The notes below the pieces were generated by a model that was not told the origin of the DNA, made no database searches, and worked only from the letters and a program-made list of their open reading frames with translations. From Sphingobacteriia bacterium (GTDB lineage Bacteria; Bacteroidota; Bacteroidia; Chitinophagales; Chitinophagaceae): a DNA stretch of 64,000 nt. A program made the translations under genes and the position numbers. Numbering within the stretch: position 1 is the stretch's first letter; every line of letters starts with the position of its first letter. Shown here piece by piece: positions 20,213-28,786 of this stretch. The stretch spans positions 62,001 to 126,000 of the forward strand of contig RDZY01000007.1 of NCBI GenBank assembly GCA_004294135.1, in the 5' to 3' direction.

Positions 20213-21559
20213 TTAAGGGCTGCGAAAGTAGCTAATTCTAACAATCTTAGCAGGATAGCGTTCCGTATATTTTCGAATCATTCCCTTAATCACTTCATTC
20301 TCGGCATAGGGAGTAACCACCAATTTGAGTGATTCAAAATGATCTGAGTGCAGTGGTTCTTCCGAAAATGGGGTATCTACTTCCCCCATACCAATGAATT
20401 TTCCTTTTTCTACCAGAATTGCCATCTTTTTTTCACGAATAATAAAGCTTTCTTTTTCTGCGGCAATAAAAGCGAGGGCTTGATTTACTTGACGATTGTA
20501 CTGCTCTATTTCGGGTAATTCATCGGGTATGGTTTTATCTAAAAAACAAAGTGATGGATGCAATTCAAATGATTTCACCAGTCGCCATAACTCACGATGT
20601 GCATCTACCAATAAAGAAAAAGCAACAATGGGCTGGGTCTGCTTGTGTTTTTTATCTATTGCCAGCCTCAAATATCCACGAGCATCTTCAAAAGCATAGA
20701 TACCCCAATTTTGCTCGTATTTTTTCTGACTTTTATTATAGGCAGGCCATAGCCGCTTTATTTCAATACTTTCAAAAATAGAAGCAATAAATTCAGTGGG
20801 GCAGTCAACGTGACTGATCGTATAAATCTCTCTAATAAAATCTTGCCGTTTACGGCTGATATCGAGTCCCGAAAAATGACTCACCACCCTTTTTTTCAGG
20901 TTCTTAGCTTTGCCTACATAAACTACTTTGCCTTTATTGTTGTGAAAATAGTATACGCCAGGGGTGGTAGGCAATTGGTTGATAAAATGTTTGGGCAAAT
21001 TAGCGGGAAGTAAATATTCTTTATGCTCTTTTTGCAGCATTTCTTTAATAAGAATACCCCCATTGTTTTTTAGTACCAAATCAAGTACTTCGGCGGTGGC
21101 TAATGCATCTCCGCCCGCACGGTGGCGGTTATGGATGGGGATATTAAGCTGCCGGCAGAGATGCCCCAAGCCATACTTGGGGAAGCCCGGAAAAGCCTTG
21201 CGGCTAAGTCTTATGGTACAAAGTTTAAGTGTTTGTAAATCAAAACCACTTTGTTGAAGATGGTGTTTTACAAAGCTAAAATCGAAATTTACATTGTGGG
21301 CAACAAATACCCTGTTACTGAGTAATTGAAAGATCTTTGGAGCAATTTCGGCAAAGGAAGGCGCAGCCATTACCATTGCATTGGTGATACCCGTCATTCC
21401 TACAATAAAAGGAGGAATGGGCTGAAAGGGGTTAACCAAGCTTTCAAAGCGACCTTCTATTTCCGTTCCATTGTGTAAAACAATGGCAATTTCGGTTATT
21501 CCGTGTTGCTGTGGAAAACCTCCTGTTGTTTCTATATCTACTACCGCAAAGCGCATCAT
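20213..21559 (-). CDS. DEDDh exonuclease (PolIII epsilon-like) fused to GIY-YIG nuclease domain
   Basis: N-term 'FAVVDIETTGG', 'FVAHNVNFDFSFV', 'HRAGGDALATAEV'; central 'PGVYYFHNNKGKVVYVGKAKNLKKRVVSHF' GIY-YIG. Confidence 0.92.
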   Translation of the reverse strand: MMRFAVVDIETTGGFPQQHGITEIAIVLHNGTEIEGRFESLVNPFQPIPPFIVGMTGITNAMVMAAPSFAEIAPKIFQLLSNRVFVAHNVNFDFSFVKHHLQQSGFDLQTLKLCTIRLSRKAFPGFPKYGLGHLCRQLNIPIHNRHRAGGDALATAEVLDLVLKNNGGILIKEMLQKEHKEYLLPANLPKHFINQLPTTPGVYYFHNNKGKVVYVGKAKNLKKRVVSHFSGLDISRKRQDFIREIYTISHVDCPTEFIASIFESIEIKRLWPAYNKSQKKYEQNWGIYAFEDARGYLRLAIDKKHKQTQPIVAFSLLVDAHRELWRLVKSFELHPSLCFLDKTIPDELPEIEQYNRQVNQALAFIAAEKESFIIREKKMAILVEKGKFIGMGEVDTPFSEEPLHSDHFESLKLVVTPYAENEVIKGMIRKYTERYPAKIVRISYFRSP

Positions 21560-21708
21560 TTTAATAAATTACTACAGTAAATATCATTTATATTATTTAT
21601 CTTGTAAGGGTTCGATTGTTTTGCCTATTTAGGGTGCTGTAACTGCCCCTAAAATAGGGTAATAATCGAATATATAACCTTATTTTCCACCTTAATCCCC
21701 CGATTGGT

Positions 21709-21834
21709 ATGGAACAAACTAAAAATTATTTCACTTTAAGTGAAAATATGAGAAATGCTGCTATTGTAGCTGTTTTATTCTTTTTTATTGCGCTGCTTTC
21801 TTACTTAGAGTGGCGAGGTGTTAAATTATTCTAA
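21709..21834 (+). CDS. small single-TM protein (41 aa)
   Basis: ATG ORF MEQTKNYFTLSENMRNAAIVAVLFFFIALLSYLEWRGVKLF*, below the length cutoff of the provided track. Confidence 0.35.
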   Translation: MEQTKNYFTLSENMRNAAIVAVLFFFIALLSYLEWRGVKLF

Positions 21835-21930
21835 AAAAACTTATAATAACTGTAATAAATACTGCTACATTACAACTAATAGTCAAAAAATTACTCCTAA
21901 GGGTGTAACATTTTTTTTCAACCTACGTTA

Positions 21931-22206
21931 TTGTATTGTATGCATAACAAAATCAACCTACAAAACCACCACACCATTCTCCGTATTTTGATGGTGGTAT
22001 TTTTTGCTTTCAATATTTCTGCTTGTGATACGCCCGAAAAAGCGGCCAAGATTTTACGTAAAAAAGTACAGGAAAAAGCCACGCAAATTTGCTTCTCCCA
22101 AAAAATAAATGTGGATCAAGAACTCGAAAAATTGGAATGCATAATTGCCGCACCATCTATATCGGAGTCCATTTCTGAAAAGACCGAGCTTATTTCTAGC
22201 TGGTAA
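21931..22206 (+). CDS. putative small lipoprotein
   Basis: Lipobox-like 'FFAFNISACDTP' after hydrophobic N-terminus. Confidence 0.5.
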   Translation: MYCMHNKINLQNHHTILRILMVVFFAFNISACDTPEKAAKILRKKVQEKATQICFSQKINVDQELEKLECIIAAPSISESISEKTELISSW

Positions 22207-22266
22207 TACTGCATTCATGCGCTACCATAAATTATAAGCTTTTATTTATTGCTCCTTCCTATTCCT

Positions 22267-22274
22267 TAAATTTG
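22267..22274 (+). promoter_or_regulatory. candidate -7 element TAAATTTG upstream of valS
   Basis: Exact TAnnTTTG match 31 nt upstream of the valS ATG; -33 element only weakly matched. Confidence 0.4.
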
Positions 22275-22305
22275 CTGCTTTATCAATAAAGCCAAACCGC
22301 CTATT

Positions 22306-25014
22306 ATGGGCAACAAAATGGAACTGAGCAAGAACTATATCCCAAACGAAATAGAATCTAAGTGGTACGAATACTGGATTGAAAAAGATTATTTTTCTAG
22401 TAAACCAGATGGTCGCGAATCTTATACCGTAGTTATTCCCCCACCCAATGTAACTGGAATTTTACATATGGGTCATTGCCTCAATAATACCATTCAGGAT
22501 ATTCTAGTGCGACGCGCGCGCATGCAAGGAAAAAATGCATGTTGGGTTCCAGGTACCGATCACGCTTCTATTGCAACAGAAGCCAAAGTGGTAAGCATGT
22601 TGCGAGAAAGAGGCATTACCAAATCATCGTTAACCAGAAGCGAATTTCTGGAGTATGCATGGGAATGGAAAGAAAAATATGGCGGCATTATTTTGCAACA
22701 ACTGCGGAAAATAGGGTGCAGTCTCGACTGGAATCGTACTTCTTTTACCATGGATCCGGACTATTATAATTCGGTGATGAATGTATTTATAGATCTCTAT
22801 AAGAAAGGACATATTTACCGTGGCAAGCGGATGATAAATTGGGATGTAAAAGCAAAGACAGCGCTGAGTGATGAGGAAGTTATTTACAAAGAAGTACAAA
22901 GTAAGCTCTATTATATAAAGTATTTTTTAGAAGCAGATCTTACTTCTACCGATCACGGTTTACCATACAAAGTGTCTTATATCACCATCGCCACAGTGCG
23001 ACCAGAAACAATATTGGGTGATGCAGCTATCTGCGTAAACCCCAACGATGAGCGCTACAAACACTTGCATGGCAAATACGCATATGTGCCGTTGATCAAC
23101 CGGAAAATTAAAATCATTCCCGATGAATATGTAACGCTTGATTTTGGTACAGGCGCATTAAAAGTAACACCAGCACATGATATGAACGATTACCAGTTGG
23201 GGCAGAAATACAACTTGGAAATTATTGATACCATGAATGATGATGGAACCATGAGTGAAGCAGCAACTGGGTATGCGGGCATAGATCGCTTTGAAGTACG
23301 CAAGAAAATTGTAGTGGATTTAGCAGCGGCTGGGCATATTGAAAAGATAGATGAATATCAGAATCAGATGGGTTTCAGCGAAAGAACAGATGCAGTTGTT
23401 GAGCCGAGACTCAGCCTACAATGGTGGGTAAGTATGAAGCAGTTAGCTGCACCAGCTTTATCGGCGGTAATGGAGGATGAAATTCATTTTCACCCAGCCA
23501 AATTCAAGAATTTGTACCGTCATTGGATGGAAAATATAAAAGACTGGTGCATCAGCCGACAGCTTTGGTGGGGACATCAGATACCCGCTTGGTATGCCCC
23601 TGATGGATCATTTGCCGTAGCCAAAACAGCAGCAGAAGCATTGGCGCAACTACAAGAGCAATACCCCGACTCGATATTTCAGTTAGCCGATTTAAGGCAA
23701 GATGAGGACTGCTTGGACACTTGGTTTTCTAGCTGGTTATGGCCATTTGAAGTGTTCAAAGGATTGTCGCATCCTGGCAATAAAGAAGCAGCCTACTACT
23801 ACCCTACCAGCACATTGGTAACAGCACCAGAAATTATTTTTTTCTGGGTAGCAAGAATGATTATGGCAGGTTATGAATACCAACAAGCCAAACCATTCAA
23901 AGATGTTTATTTCACCGGAATTGTAAGAGATAAGTTGGGTAGAAAAATGAGTAAGAGCTTGGGTAATTCGCCCGATTTACTCGGATTAATAGAACAGTAT
24001 GGTGCAGATGCAGTAAGATTTGGCATTTTGATAGCATCACCCGCTGGTAATGATATTTTATTTGATGAAGCGGCTTTAGAACAGGGAAGAAATTTTAATA
24101 ATAAGCTATGGAATGCGTTGAAGTTGGTGAAAATGTGGGAAGCGAGGACGGTTTTAGAAAGTGGACCAGAGGCGGTAGAAGGTGGACCAGGGTTGGTGAA
24201 TAAAGTAAACGTTGAATCTGATTTTGCTATTCAATGGTTTGAGAACCGCCTCAATGAAGCGGTTGCAGAAGTAGAAGCGCAGATGATTCAATTTAAACTT
24301 AGTGAAGCCCTTAAAACTATTTACTCTCTTATTTGGGATGATTTCTGTAGTTGGTATTTAGAATGGGTAAAGCCAGGTTTTGAGCAGCCAGTTGATGCAG
24401 TAGTTTACCAAAAGACCATTTACTTTTTTGAAAAGTTGATGGAATTACTGCATCCGATCATGCCATTTATTACCGAAGAAATATATCACCTACTCGGTAA
24501 TCAGCAGGACGATCTTTGTGTGAAGCAACAACAAAAAGCGGCAAGTACCAATATAACCATACTAGCAGCGGGTACTTTACTAAAAACTGTAATTAGCGCA
24601 TTACGAGACGCGAGAAATAAGCAGCAACTGAAACCAAAAGATACGATTGTACTGCATATACAAACCGACGACAAAACTGGTTATAAAGCCATTGAAAGCA
24701 TTTTAATAAAACAAGTAAATGCGAGCGAGATCCGATACACAGCAACTGCAATTGCCCATACCATTATTGTGAATATAGGTCAGGACAAATTTTTTATAGA
24801 ATCAGAGAAGCAATTAGATACTGCTGCAATGAAAGCTAGTTTGCTGAAGGATTTAACTTATGAGCAAAACTTTTTAGCATCGGTAATAAAAAAACTCAGC
24901 AATGAAAAATTTGTTCAAAACGCCAAGCCAGAAGTAATAGTATTAGAGCGAAAAAAGCAAGCTGATTCAGAAACTAGAATACTGGCAATTGAGGAAGGTT
25001 TAAAAAGTTTATAG
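22306..25014 (+). CDS. valS: valyl-tRNA synthetase
   Basis: 902 aa; 'PPPNVTGILHMGH', 'KMSKSLGNSPD', C-terminal coiled-coil tRNA arm. Confidence 0.97.
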   Translation: MGNKMELSKNYIPNEIESKWYEYWIEKDYFSSKPDGRESYTVVIPPPNVTGILHMGHCLNNTIQDILVRRARMQGKNACWVPGTDHASIATEAKVVSMLRERGITKSSLTRSEFLEYAWEWKEKYGGIILQQLRKIGCSLDWNRTSFTMDPDYYNSVMNVFIDLYKKGHIYRGKRMINWDVKAKTALSDEEVIYKEVQSKLYYIKYFLEADLTSTDHGLPYKVSYITIATVRPETILGDAAICVNPNDERYKHLHGKYAYVPLINRKIKIIPDEYVTLDFGTGALKVTPAHDMNDYQLGQKYNLEIIDTMNDDGTMSEAATGYAGIDRFEVRKKIVVDLAAAGHIEKIDEYQNQMGFSERTDAVVEPRLSLQWWVSMKQLAAPALSAVMEDEIHFHPAKFKNLYRHWMENIKDWCISRQLWWGHQIPAWYAPDGSFAVAKTAAEALAQLQEQYPDSIFQLADLRQDEDCLDTWFSSWLWPFEVFKGLSHPGNKEAAYYYPTSTLVTAPEIIFFWVARMIMAGYEYQQAKPFKDVYFTGIVRDKLGRKMSKSLGNSPDLLGLIEQYGADAVRFGILIASPAGNDILFDEAALEQGRNFNNKLWNALKLVKMWEARTVLESGPEAVEGGPGLVNKVNVESDFAIQWFENRLNEAVAEVEAQMIQFKLSEALKTIYSLIWDDFCSWYLEWVKPGFEQPVDAVVYQKTIYFFEKLMELLHPIMPFITEEIYHLLGNQQDDLCVKQQQKAASTNITILAAGTLLKTVISALRDARNKQQLKPKDTIVLHIQTDDKTGYKAIESILIKQVNASEIRYTATAIAHTIIVNIGQDKFFIESEKQLDTAAMKASLLKDLTYEQNFLASVIKKLSNEKFVQNAKPEVIVLERKKQADSETRILAIEEGLKSL

Positions 25015-25043
25015 TCAGCTTAATAAACGCAAAAAATGAACAA

Positions 25044-25205
25044 GTTATTCTTTGGTATTTGCTAACCAAAGAGTACCACAGCCCTGTATTTTGGGGTTGG
25101 ACAAGCCGTATTTCGTGGCAGGGCTGGGGGAGTATTTTCGATAAAAAGATAGTTGAATCGTGAAATGCTATTTTGCTTTTTCCATACTGAATACCAAAAA
25201 ATAAC
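25044..25205. repeat. nested inverted repeats with competing hairpins, downstream of valS
   Basis: Outer arms GTTATTCTTTGGTATT (25044-25059) / AATACCAAAAAATAAC (25190-25205), 15/16 paired; inner CAGCCCTG (25079-25086) / CAGGGCTG (25119-25126); left arm can alternatively form CTTTGGT...ACCAAAG at 25050-25071. Confidence 0.55.
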
Positions 25206-25315
25206 ATAAAAGATCACTGCTAACCGAGTAAAATAGAATATCATCCATTTCACGGGCTAGAAGCCTTGGTTTTATTGGTTTATTAATATTATTTTCAAAG
25301 TAGACCTCCCCCATT

Positions 25316-25633
25316 TTAGGTAGCGAACAAATTTGGCAAGGTTGAACTATTATTGTTTTTTATTCCTGCCCTTGTTCGTTTTGTGTTTTGTAATAGTTCG
25401 TTTACATCTAACATACTCACTAGATGAATCCGCACCATGGTCGCTACCGTTGAAAATGCTTTTTTTACCTTGGCCTTTTGTTGCAAAACACTTAATAGCA
25501 ATTGAGCTATTAGCGTACACCATACCTGCGTTCTGATTGCGTTTTCATTCTCACCATAAAAATAATGCAACTGAAAATTTTGCTTCGTCTTCTTAAACAA
25601 TAGTTCTATCCCCCAACGCTTCTTGTATATCAA
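25316..25633 (-). pseudogene. IS4-type DDE transposase, C-terminal fragment only
   Basis: 'IYKKRWGIELLFKKTKQNFQLHYFYGENENAIRTQVWCTLIAQLLLSVLQ' matches the C-terminal Y-(2)-R-(3)-E-(6)-K region of IS4-type transposases; N-terminal catalytic part absent. Confidence 0.85.
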
Positions 25634-25859
25634 TGCAATCTCCTCTGAAGAAACAAAATCGGTACTGTACTACGCACTGGTATGTTTTAAAGATCAAATA
25701 GAAAGCGGTATTCATTTTATGCAGAAAAACGATACCCTATGCAGCGAGGCAATAGATTTCTATAATCAAATTCTTAAAGAAGTTGATACCCGCAAATCTC
25801 AACTATCAGCTTCATCTCCCAAAGGCGGCTATTCATTAGTTAAACATTTCTCTAGCTAA
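25623..25859 (+). CDS. hypothetical protein of islet (possibly 5'-truncated by IS remnant)
   Basis: Its first codons overlap the transposase fragment on the opposite strand; TAATG-coupled to the next ORF. Confidence 0.4.
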   Translation: MYINAISSEETKSVLYYALVCFKDQIESGIHFMQKNDTLCSEAIDFYNQILKEVDTRKSQLSASSPKGGYSLVKHFSS

Positions 25860-26245
25860 TGCACTTACAGGCAGGTATATATAATAGTGCACTGCAAAGC
25901 GTTTCGCTAACGCTTGAAGCTTGGAAGAGTGATTCAGATAATTACTCAAAAAAAATAGTTGAAGCACAACAGCGCAATCAAGCAGTTGCTGGCATGCAGG
26001 TTGCGCACGGAAAACAGTTGCAAAGAATTATTGCTGTTGAAAAATTGATTGACTGTACCCACAACTATATCATGTCCATGGAAGCTGAGTTAGCAAGCAT
26101 AAAGCAAATGCAGCAACTAAACTACAGCCAACCTGAAAGCAGGACAAGAATATGCGATATGCCTGTGGGTGATACCGAGCGTCATTTAGAAGTAATTGAG
26201 CTGCTACAAAACATTCAAGAATCTTTAACCAAAAACATTTATTAG
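25859..26245 (+). CDS. hypothetical coiled-coil-like protein of islet
   Basis: 128 aa; start overlaps upstream stop (TAATG); 2 nt before VapE-like ORF. Confidence 0.5.
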   Translation: MHLQAGIYNSALQSVSLTLEAWKSDSDNYSKKIVEAQQRNQAVAGMQVAHGKQLQRIIAVEKLIDCTHNYIMSMEAELASIKQMQQLNYSQPESRTRICDMPVGDTERHLEVIELLQNIQESLTKNIY

Positions 26246-26247
26246 TA

Positions 26248-27477
26248 ATGGCTAAGAAAGAGAAAGGCGAACACCATGAATATTCTCCATTACAGTTGCT
26301 AATGGACTGGCTTTTTATCATGTACGATTTTAAAAGAGACGTCGTCAAGGAAAAAATATCATTCAAACAGACGTCAGAAAAAGAATTTAGAGAATTAAAC
26401 GATTCATCACTAAACACTATATCAATGATAAGAGAAATTGCATCCCGTAAAAAATGTTCAGCGCAAGAAGTCGCAAGAGTTTTAATGAGTGATTTTAACC
26501 CGGGTAACCATGATCCACTTCGTGAGTACTTTGATAAAATTGGTAAAAAAAACCCCAAAGGAGCCATTGACAAGCTGGCCGCTATTGTTACTACTACCAA
26601 TCAAGACATGTTTGTTCGCTACCTTAAGAAATGGTTTGTGGCAAGCGTGGCAAACTACTTTACTCCTGCTGGCTGTCAAAACCAAATGTGCCTAACCCTG
26701 GTGGGTGGTCAAGGATTGGGTAAGACAACACTGTTTAACCACTTTTTACCAAAAGACCTGATGGAATATATGTTTACTGGTAATTTAGATTTAGATGATA
26801 AGGGTACTACATTTAAACTGAGTGAATACTTTATTATAAATGTAGAAGAACAGTTGAAAGGGCTTTACGCAAAAGATGCCAACAAACTAAAAACCCTTAT
26901 TACGCTTCCAAATGTAAAAGGCCGCAAACCCTACGGACGGCTTGAAGCCAGCAGTAAGAGAATAGGCAACTTTTTAGCATCGCTTAATGATGATGACTTT
27001 ATTGCAGATGCCACAGGTAGCCGCCGTTTTCCGTCGTTCAGGGTTACGCATATTAATTTATTGAAGTTGAAAGTAATAAATATTGATGACGTATGGGCTG
27101 AGGCATTGCATTTGTTTAGGAGTGGCAGTTTTGAATACTGGGTCACAAAATTAGATCAAGTAGAGCTAGAGAATAGCAATAAGGAATTTATTAACGTAAC
27201 CTATGAGCATGAGCAAGTAATACAATTCTTGTCGGTACCAACAGAAACAGAGCCAGTAACCCACCAAGTGCCAGCATCTATATTAAGAGATTATATAAGT
27301 GCAGAAACAAATAATAAAAGCATTAGTAATATAAATGTTGGAAAGGCACTAAAGCAGTTGGGATTTACCAATAAAAAAATAAGGTTGCCATTTATGGGTA
27401 ATATTCCTACCAACTGCTGGAATGTACACTTGAATACTGCCGGCGGCAATGCCACACTAAATAAATATGCGGTATGA
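26248..27477 (+). CDS. VapE (virulence-associated protein E)-type P-loop ATPase / predicted primase-helicase-like protein
   Basis: 'LVGGQGLGKTTLFNHFLP' Walker A; 'KLKTLITLPNVKGRKPYGRLEASSKRIGNFLASLNDDDFIADATGSRRFPSFRV' typical VapE C-terminal half. Confidence 0.82.
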   Translation: MAKKEKGEHHEYSPLQLLMDWLFIMYDFKRDVVKEKISFKQTSEKEFRELNDSSLNTISMIREIASRKKCSAQEVARVLMSDFNPGNHDPLREYFDKIGKKNPKGAIDKLAAIVTTTNQDMFVRYLKKWFVASVANYFTPAGCQNQMCLTLVGGQGLGKTTLFNHFLPKDLMEYMFTGNLDLDDKGTTFKLSEYFIINVEEQLKGLYAKDANKLKTLITLPNVKGRKPYGRLEASSKRIGNFLASLNDDDFIADATGSRRFPSFRVTHINLLKLKVINIDDVWAEALHLFRSGSFEYWVTKLDQVELENSNKEFINVTYEHEQVIQFLSVPTETEPVTHQVPASILRDYISAETNNKSISNINVGKALKQLGFTNKKIRLPFMGNIPTNCWNVHLNTAGGNATLNKYAV

Positions 27478-27692
27478 ACAAAATAACCATTACAGTTACT
27501 TGGGATACAGAAACAGAAATTAAATTACTTGAAAAGGCACTGGTAAGATCTGTAGCATTTGTACGCGGTGAAATCTACTCCATCAGCTGGATGCTGGACG
27601 GAAGTTACCGAATGGACTACAATGATATTGATGATTTATTTATGGCCCTAAATGAGGGCTGCAATTCACTTCAAATTATTTATACACCCTAA
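27474..27692 (+). CDS. hypothetical protein of islet
   Basis: 72 aa, ATGA overlap with VapE-like stop. Confidence 0.45.
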   Translation: MNKITITVTWDTETEIKLLEKALVRSVAFVRGEIYSISWMLDGSYRMDYNDIDDLFMALNEGCNSLQIIYTP

Positions 27693-27703
27693 AATTTACA
27701 GCA

Positions 27704-27937
27704 ATGATAAAAGGAGTTAGAAAACCAATGTACACTCAACCCACTTTATTTGCAGATATTGAGCCACAACAAACCCAATATGCAATGTTAATTAATGATA
27801 TATACCTGAACGGACGGGTGTATATCAATGATAACGGAACTTACAAAGAACAGATCAATAGAACCTACTATGAAGTAACCACACCGTCCGTTATTGATCA
27901 GATTAGCCGTATTTGGCGGCAACAAAATGGTGTTTAA
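27704..27937 (+). CDS. hypothetical protein of islet
   Basis: 77 aa, same strand, 11 nt after preceding ORF. Confidence 0.4.
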   Translation: MIKGVRKPMYTQPTLFADIEPQQTQYAMLINDIYLNGRVYINDNGTYKEQINRTYYEVTTPSVIDQISRIWRQQNGV

Positions 27938-27968
27938 TTAAATGCATATCTTTATAAAAAGAATATCA

Positions 27969-28151
27969 ATGGAACGGACTAAACAGGCGGCAAAAAAAAC
28001 AACCCCACATCAAGAGTTGGTTCAAAGAGTTGCTAAAATTGGATCAGAAAAACACAGAAAATCGGTTGAAAAATTTGGCAAGTTTTTTACCGAATTATTC
28101 CAAAATATTGATATTAAAGCCCATAAGATAAACTCATGGAAGTCAAAGTAA
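27969..28151 (+). CDS. small basic protein, candidate antitoxin partner of downstream PIN protein
   Basis: MERTKQAAKKTTPHQELVQRVAKIGSEKHRKSVEKFGKFFTELFQNIDIKAHKINSWKSK (longer start at 27942 possible); 16 nt overlap with PIN ORF. Confidence 0.45.
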   Translation: MERTKQAAKKTTPHQELVQRVAKIGSEKHRKSVEKFGKFFTELFQNIDIKAHKINSWKSK

Positions 28152-28567
28152 TACTACTAGATACCGATTTTGCATTTGAATACTTTTCTGGCAACGAAAG
28201 TGCATTGGCTGTAATTAATGTACACAGAAGCGACTTTATAGCATTGCCATCTGTTGTTATGGCTCAAATAATAAGGGCATGCCGTGATAAAAGAGATTTG
28301 GCAAAAGCCATCAAAATGGCAGCCAATATTCCTATTGTTCATATAAATGAATCTATTTCAGAAAAATCACTGAACATTATTAAAAACCATTACTTAAGCA
28401 ACAATGCTGAAATATATGATAGTATTATTGCCGCAACTGCAATTCACTATTCAATTCATTTAGCAACCTGCAATACAAAGGATTTTGGGTATATACCAGG
28501 GCTTAAACTACTTGAACACAGTGTAACCCCTAAAAGGCGTGGCGGCGGCTTATTTGGTATGTTTTAA
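28136..28567 (+). CDS. PIN domain protein (VapC-like toxin)
   Basis: 'ILLDTDFAFEYFSGN', 'ALPSVVMAQIIRAC', 'AEIYDSIIAATAIHYSIHLATCNTKDFGYIPGLKLL' conserved acidic PIN pattern. Confidence 0.85.
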   Translation: MEVKVILLDTDFAFEYFSGNESALAVINVHRSDFIALPSVVMAQIIRACRDKRDLAKAIKMAANIPIVHINESISEKSLNIIKNHYLSNNAEIYDSIIAATAIHYSIHLATCNTKDFGYIPGLKLLEHSVTPKRRGGGLFGMF

Positions 28568-28592
28568 CGTTGTTTGTATTACTACTTCATTC

Positions 28593-28616
28593 AAAGGGTC
28601 TGGTGCCCTTTTTTTT
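28593..28616 (+). terminator. Rho-independent terminator after PIN gene
   Basis: AAAGGG-TCTGGTG-CCCTTT followed by T tract. Confidence 0.6.
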
Positions 28617-28786
28617 ATTCCCAGGAGTGAAGGTTTGTTGTTCAATGGTCGAATCAATGGCCATGGGAGTAATTTTTATGAAATACTATAATAATTGAAA
28701 TTATATTGAAATCATCTTACTACATTACTACAGTAGGCTGAAATATTTAATAGTAAAGGGTTTGCTTATAGTGAGATGATTTTTTT

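Noticed and set aside
24150-24200. Short imperfect repeat GTGGACCAG...GGTGGACCAG in valS
   Set aside because: Two approximate ~18-bp units inside a clearly intact coding sequence; no sign of expansion or frame disruption.
24974-25253. Two overlapping minus-strand ORFs (77 and 63 aa) after valS
   Set aside because: They read through the nested inverted-repeat block in different frames and have no recognisable protein features; treated as non-coding structure instead.
25000-25320. Left attachment-site copy of the tRNA-Ser 3' end
   Set aside because: Looked by eye for GGATTCGAACCCC/GCTCTCCG-like sequence near the IS remnant and found none, so no att direct repeat is claimed.
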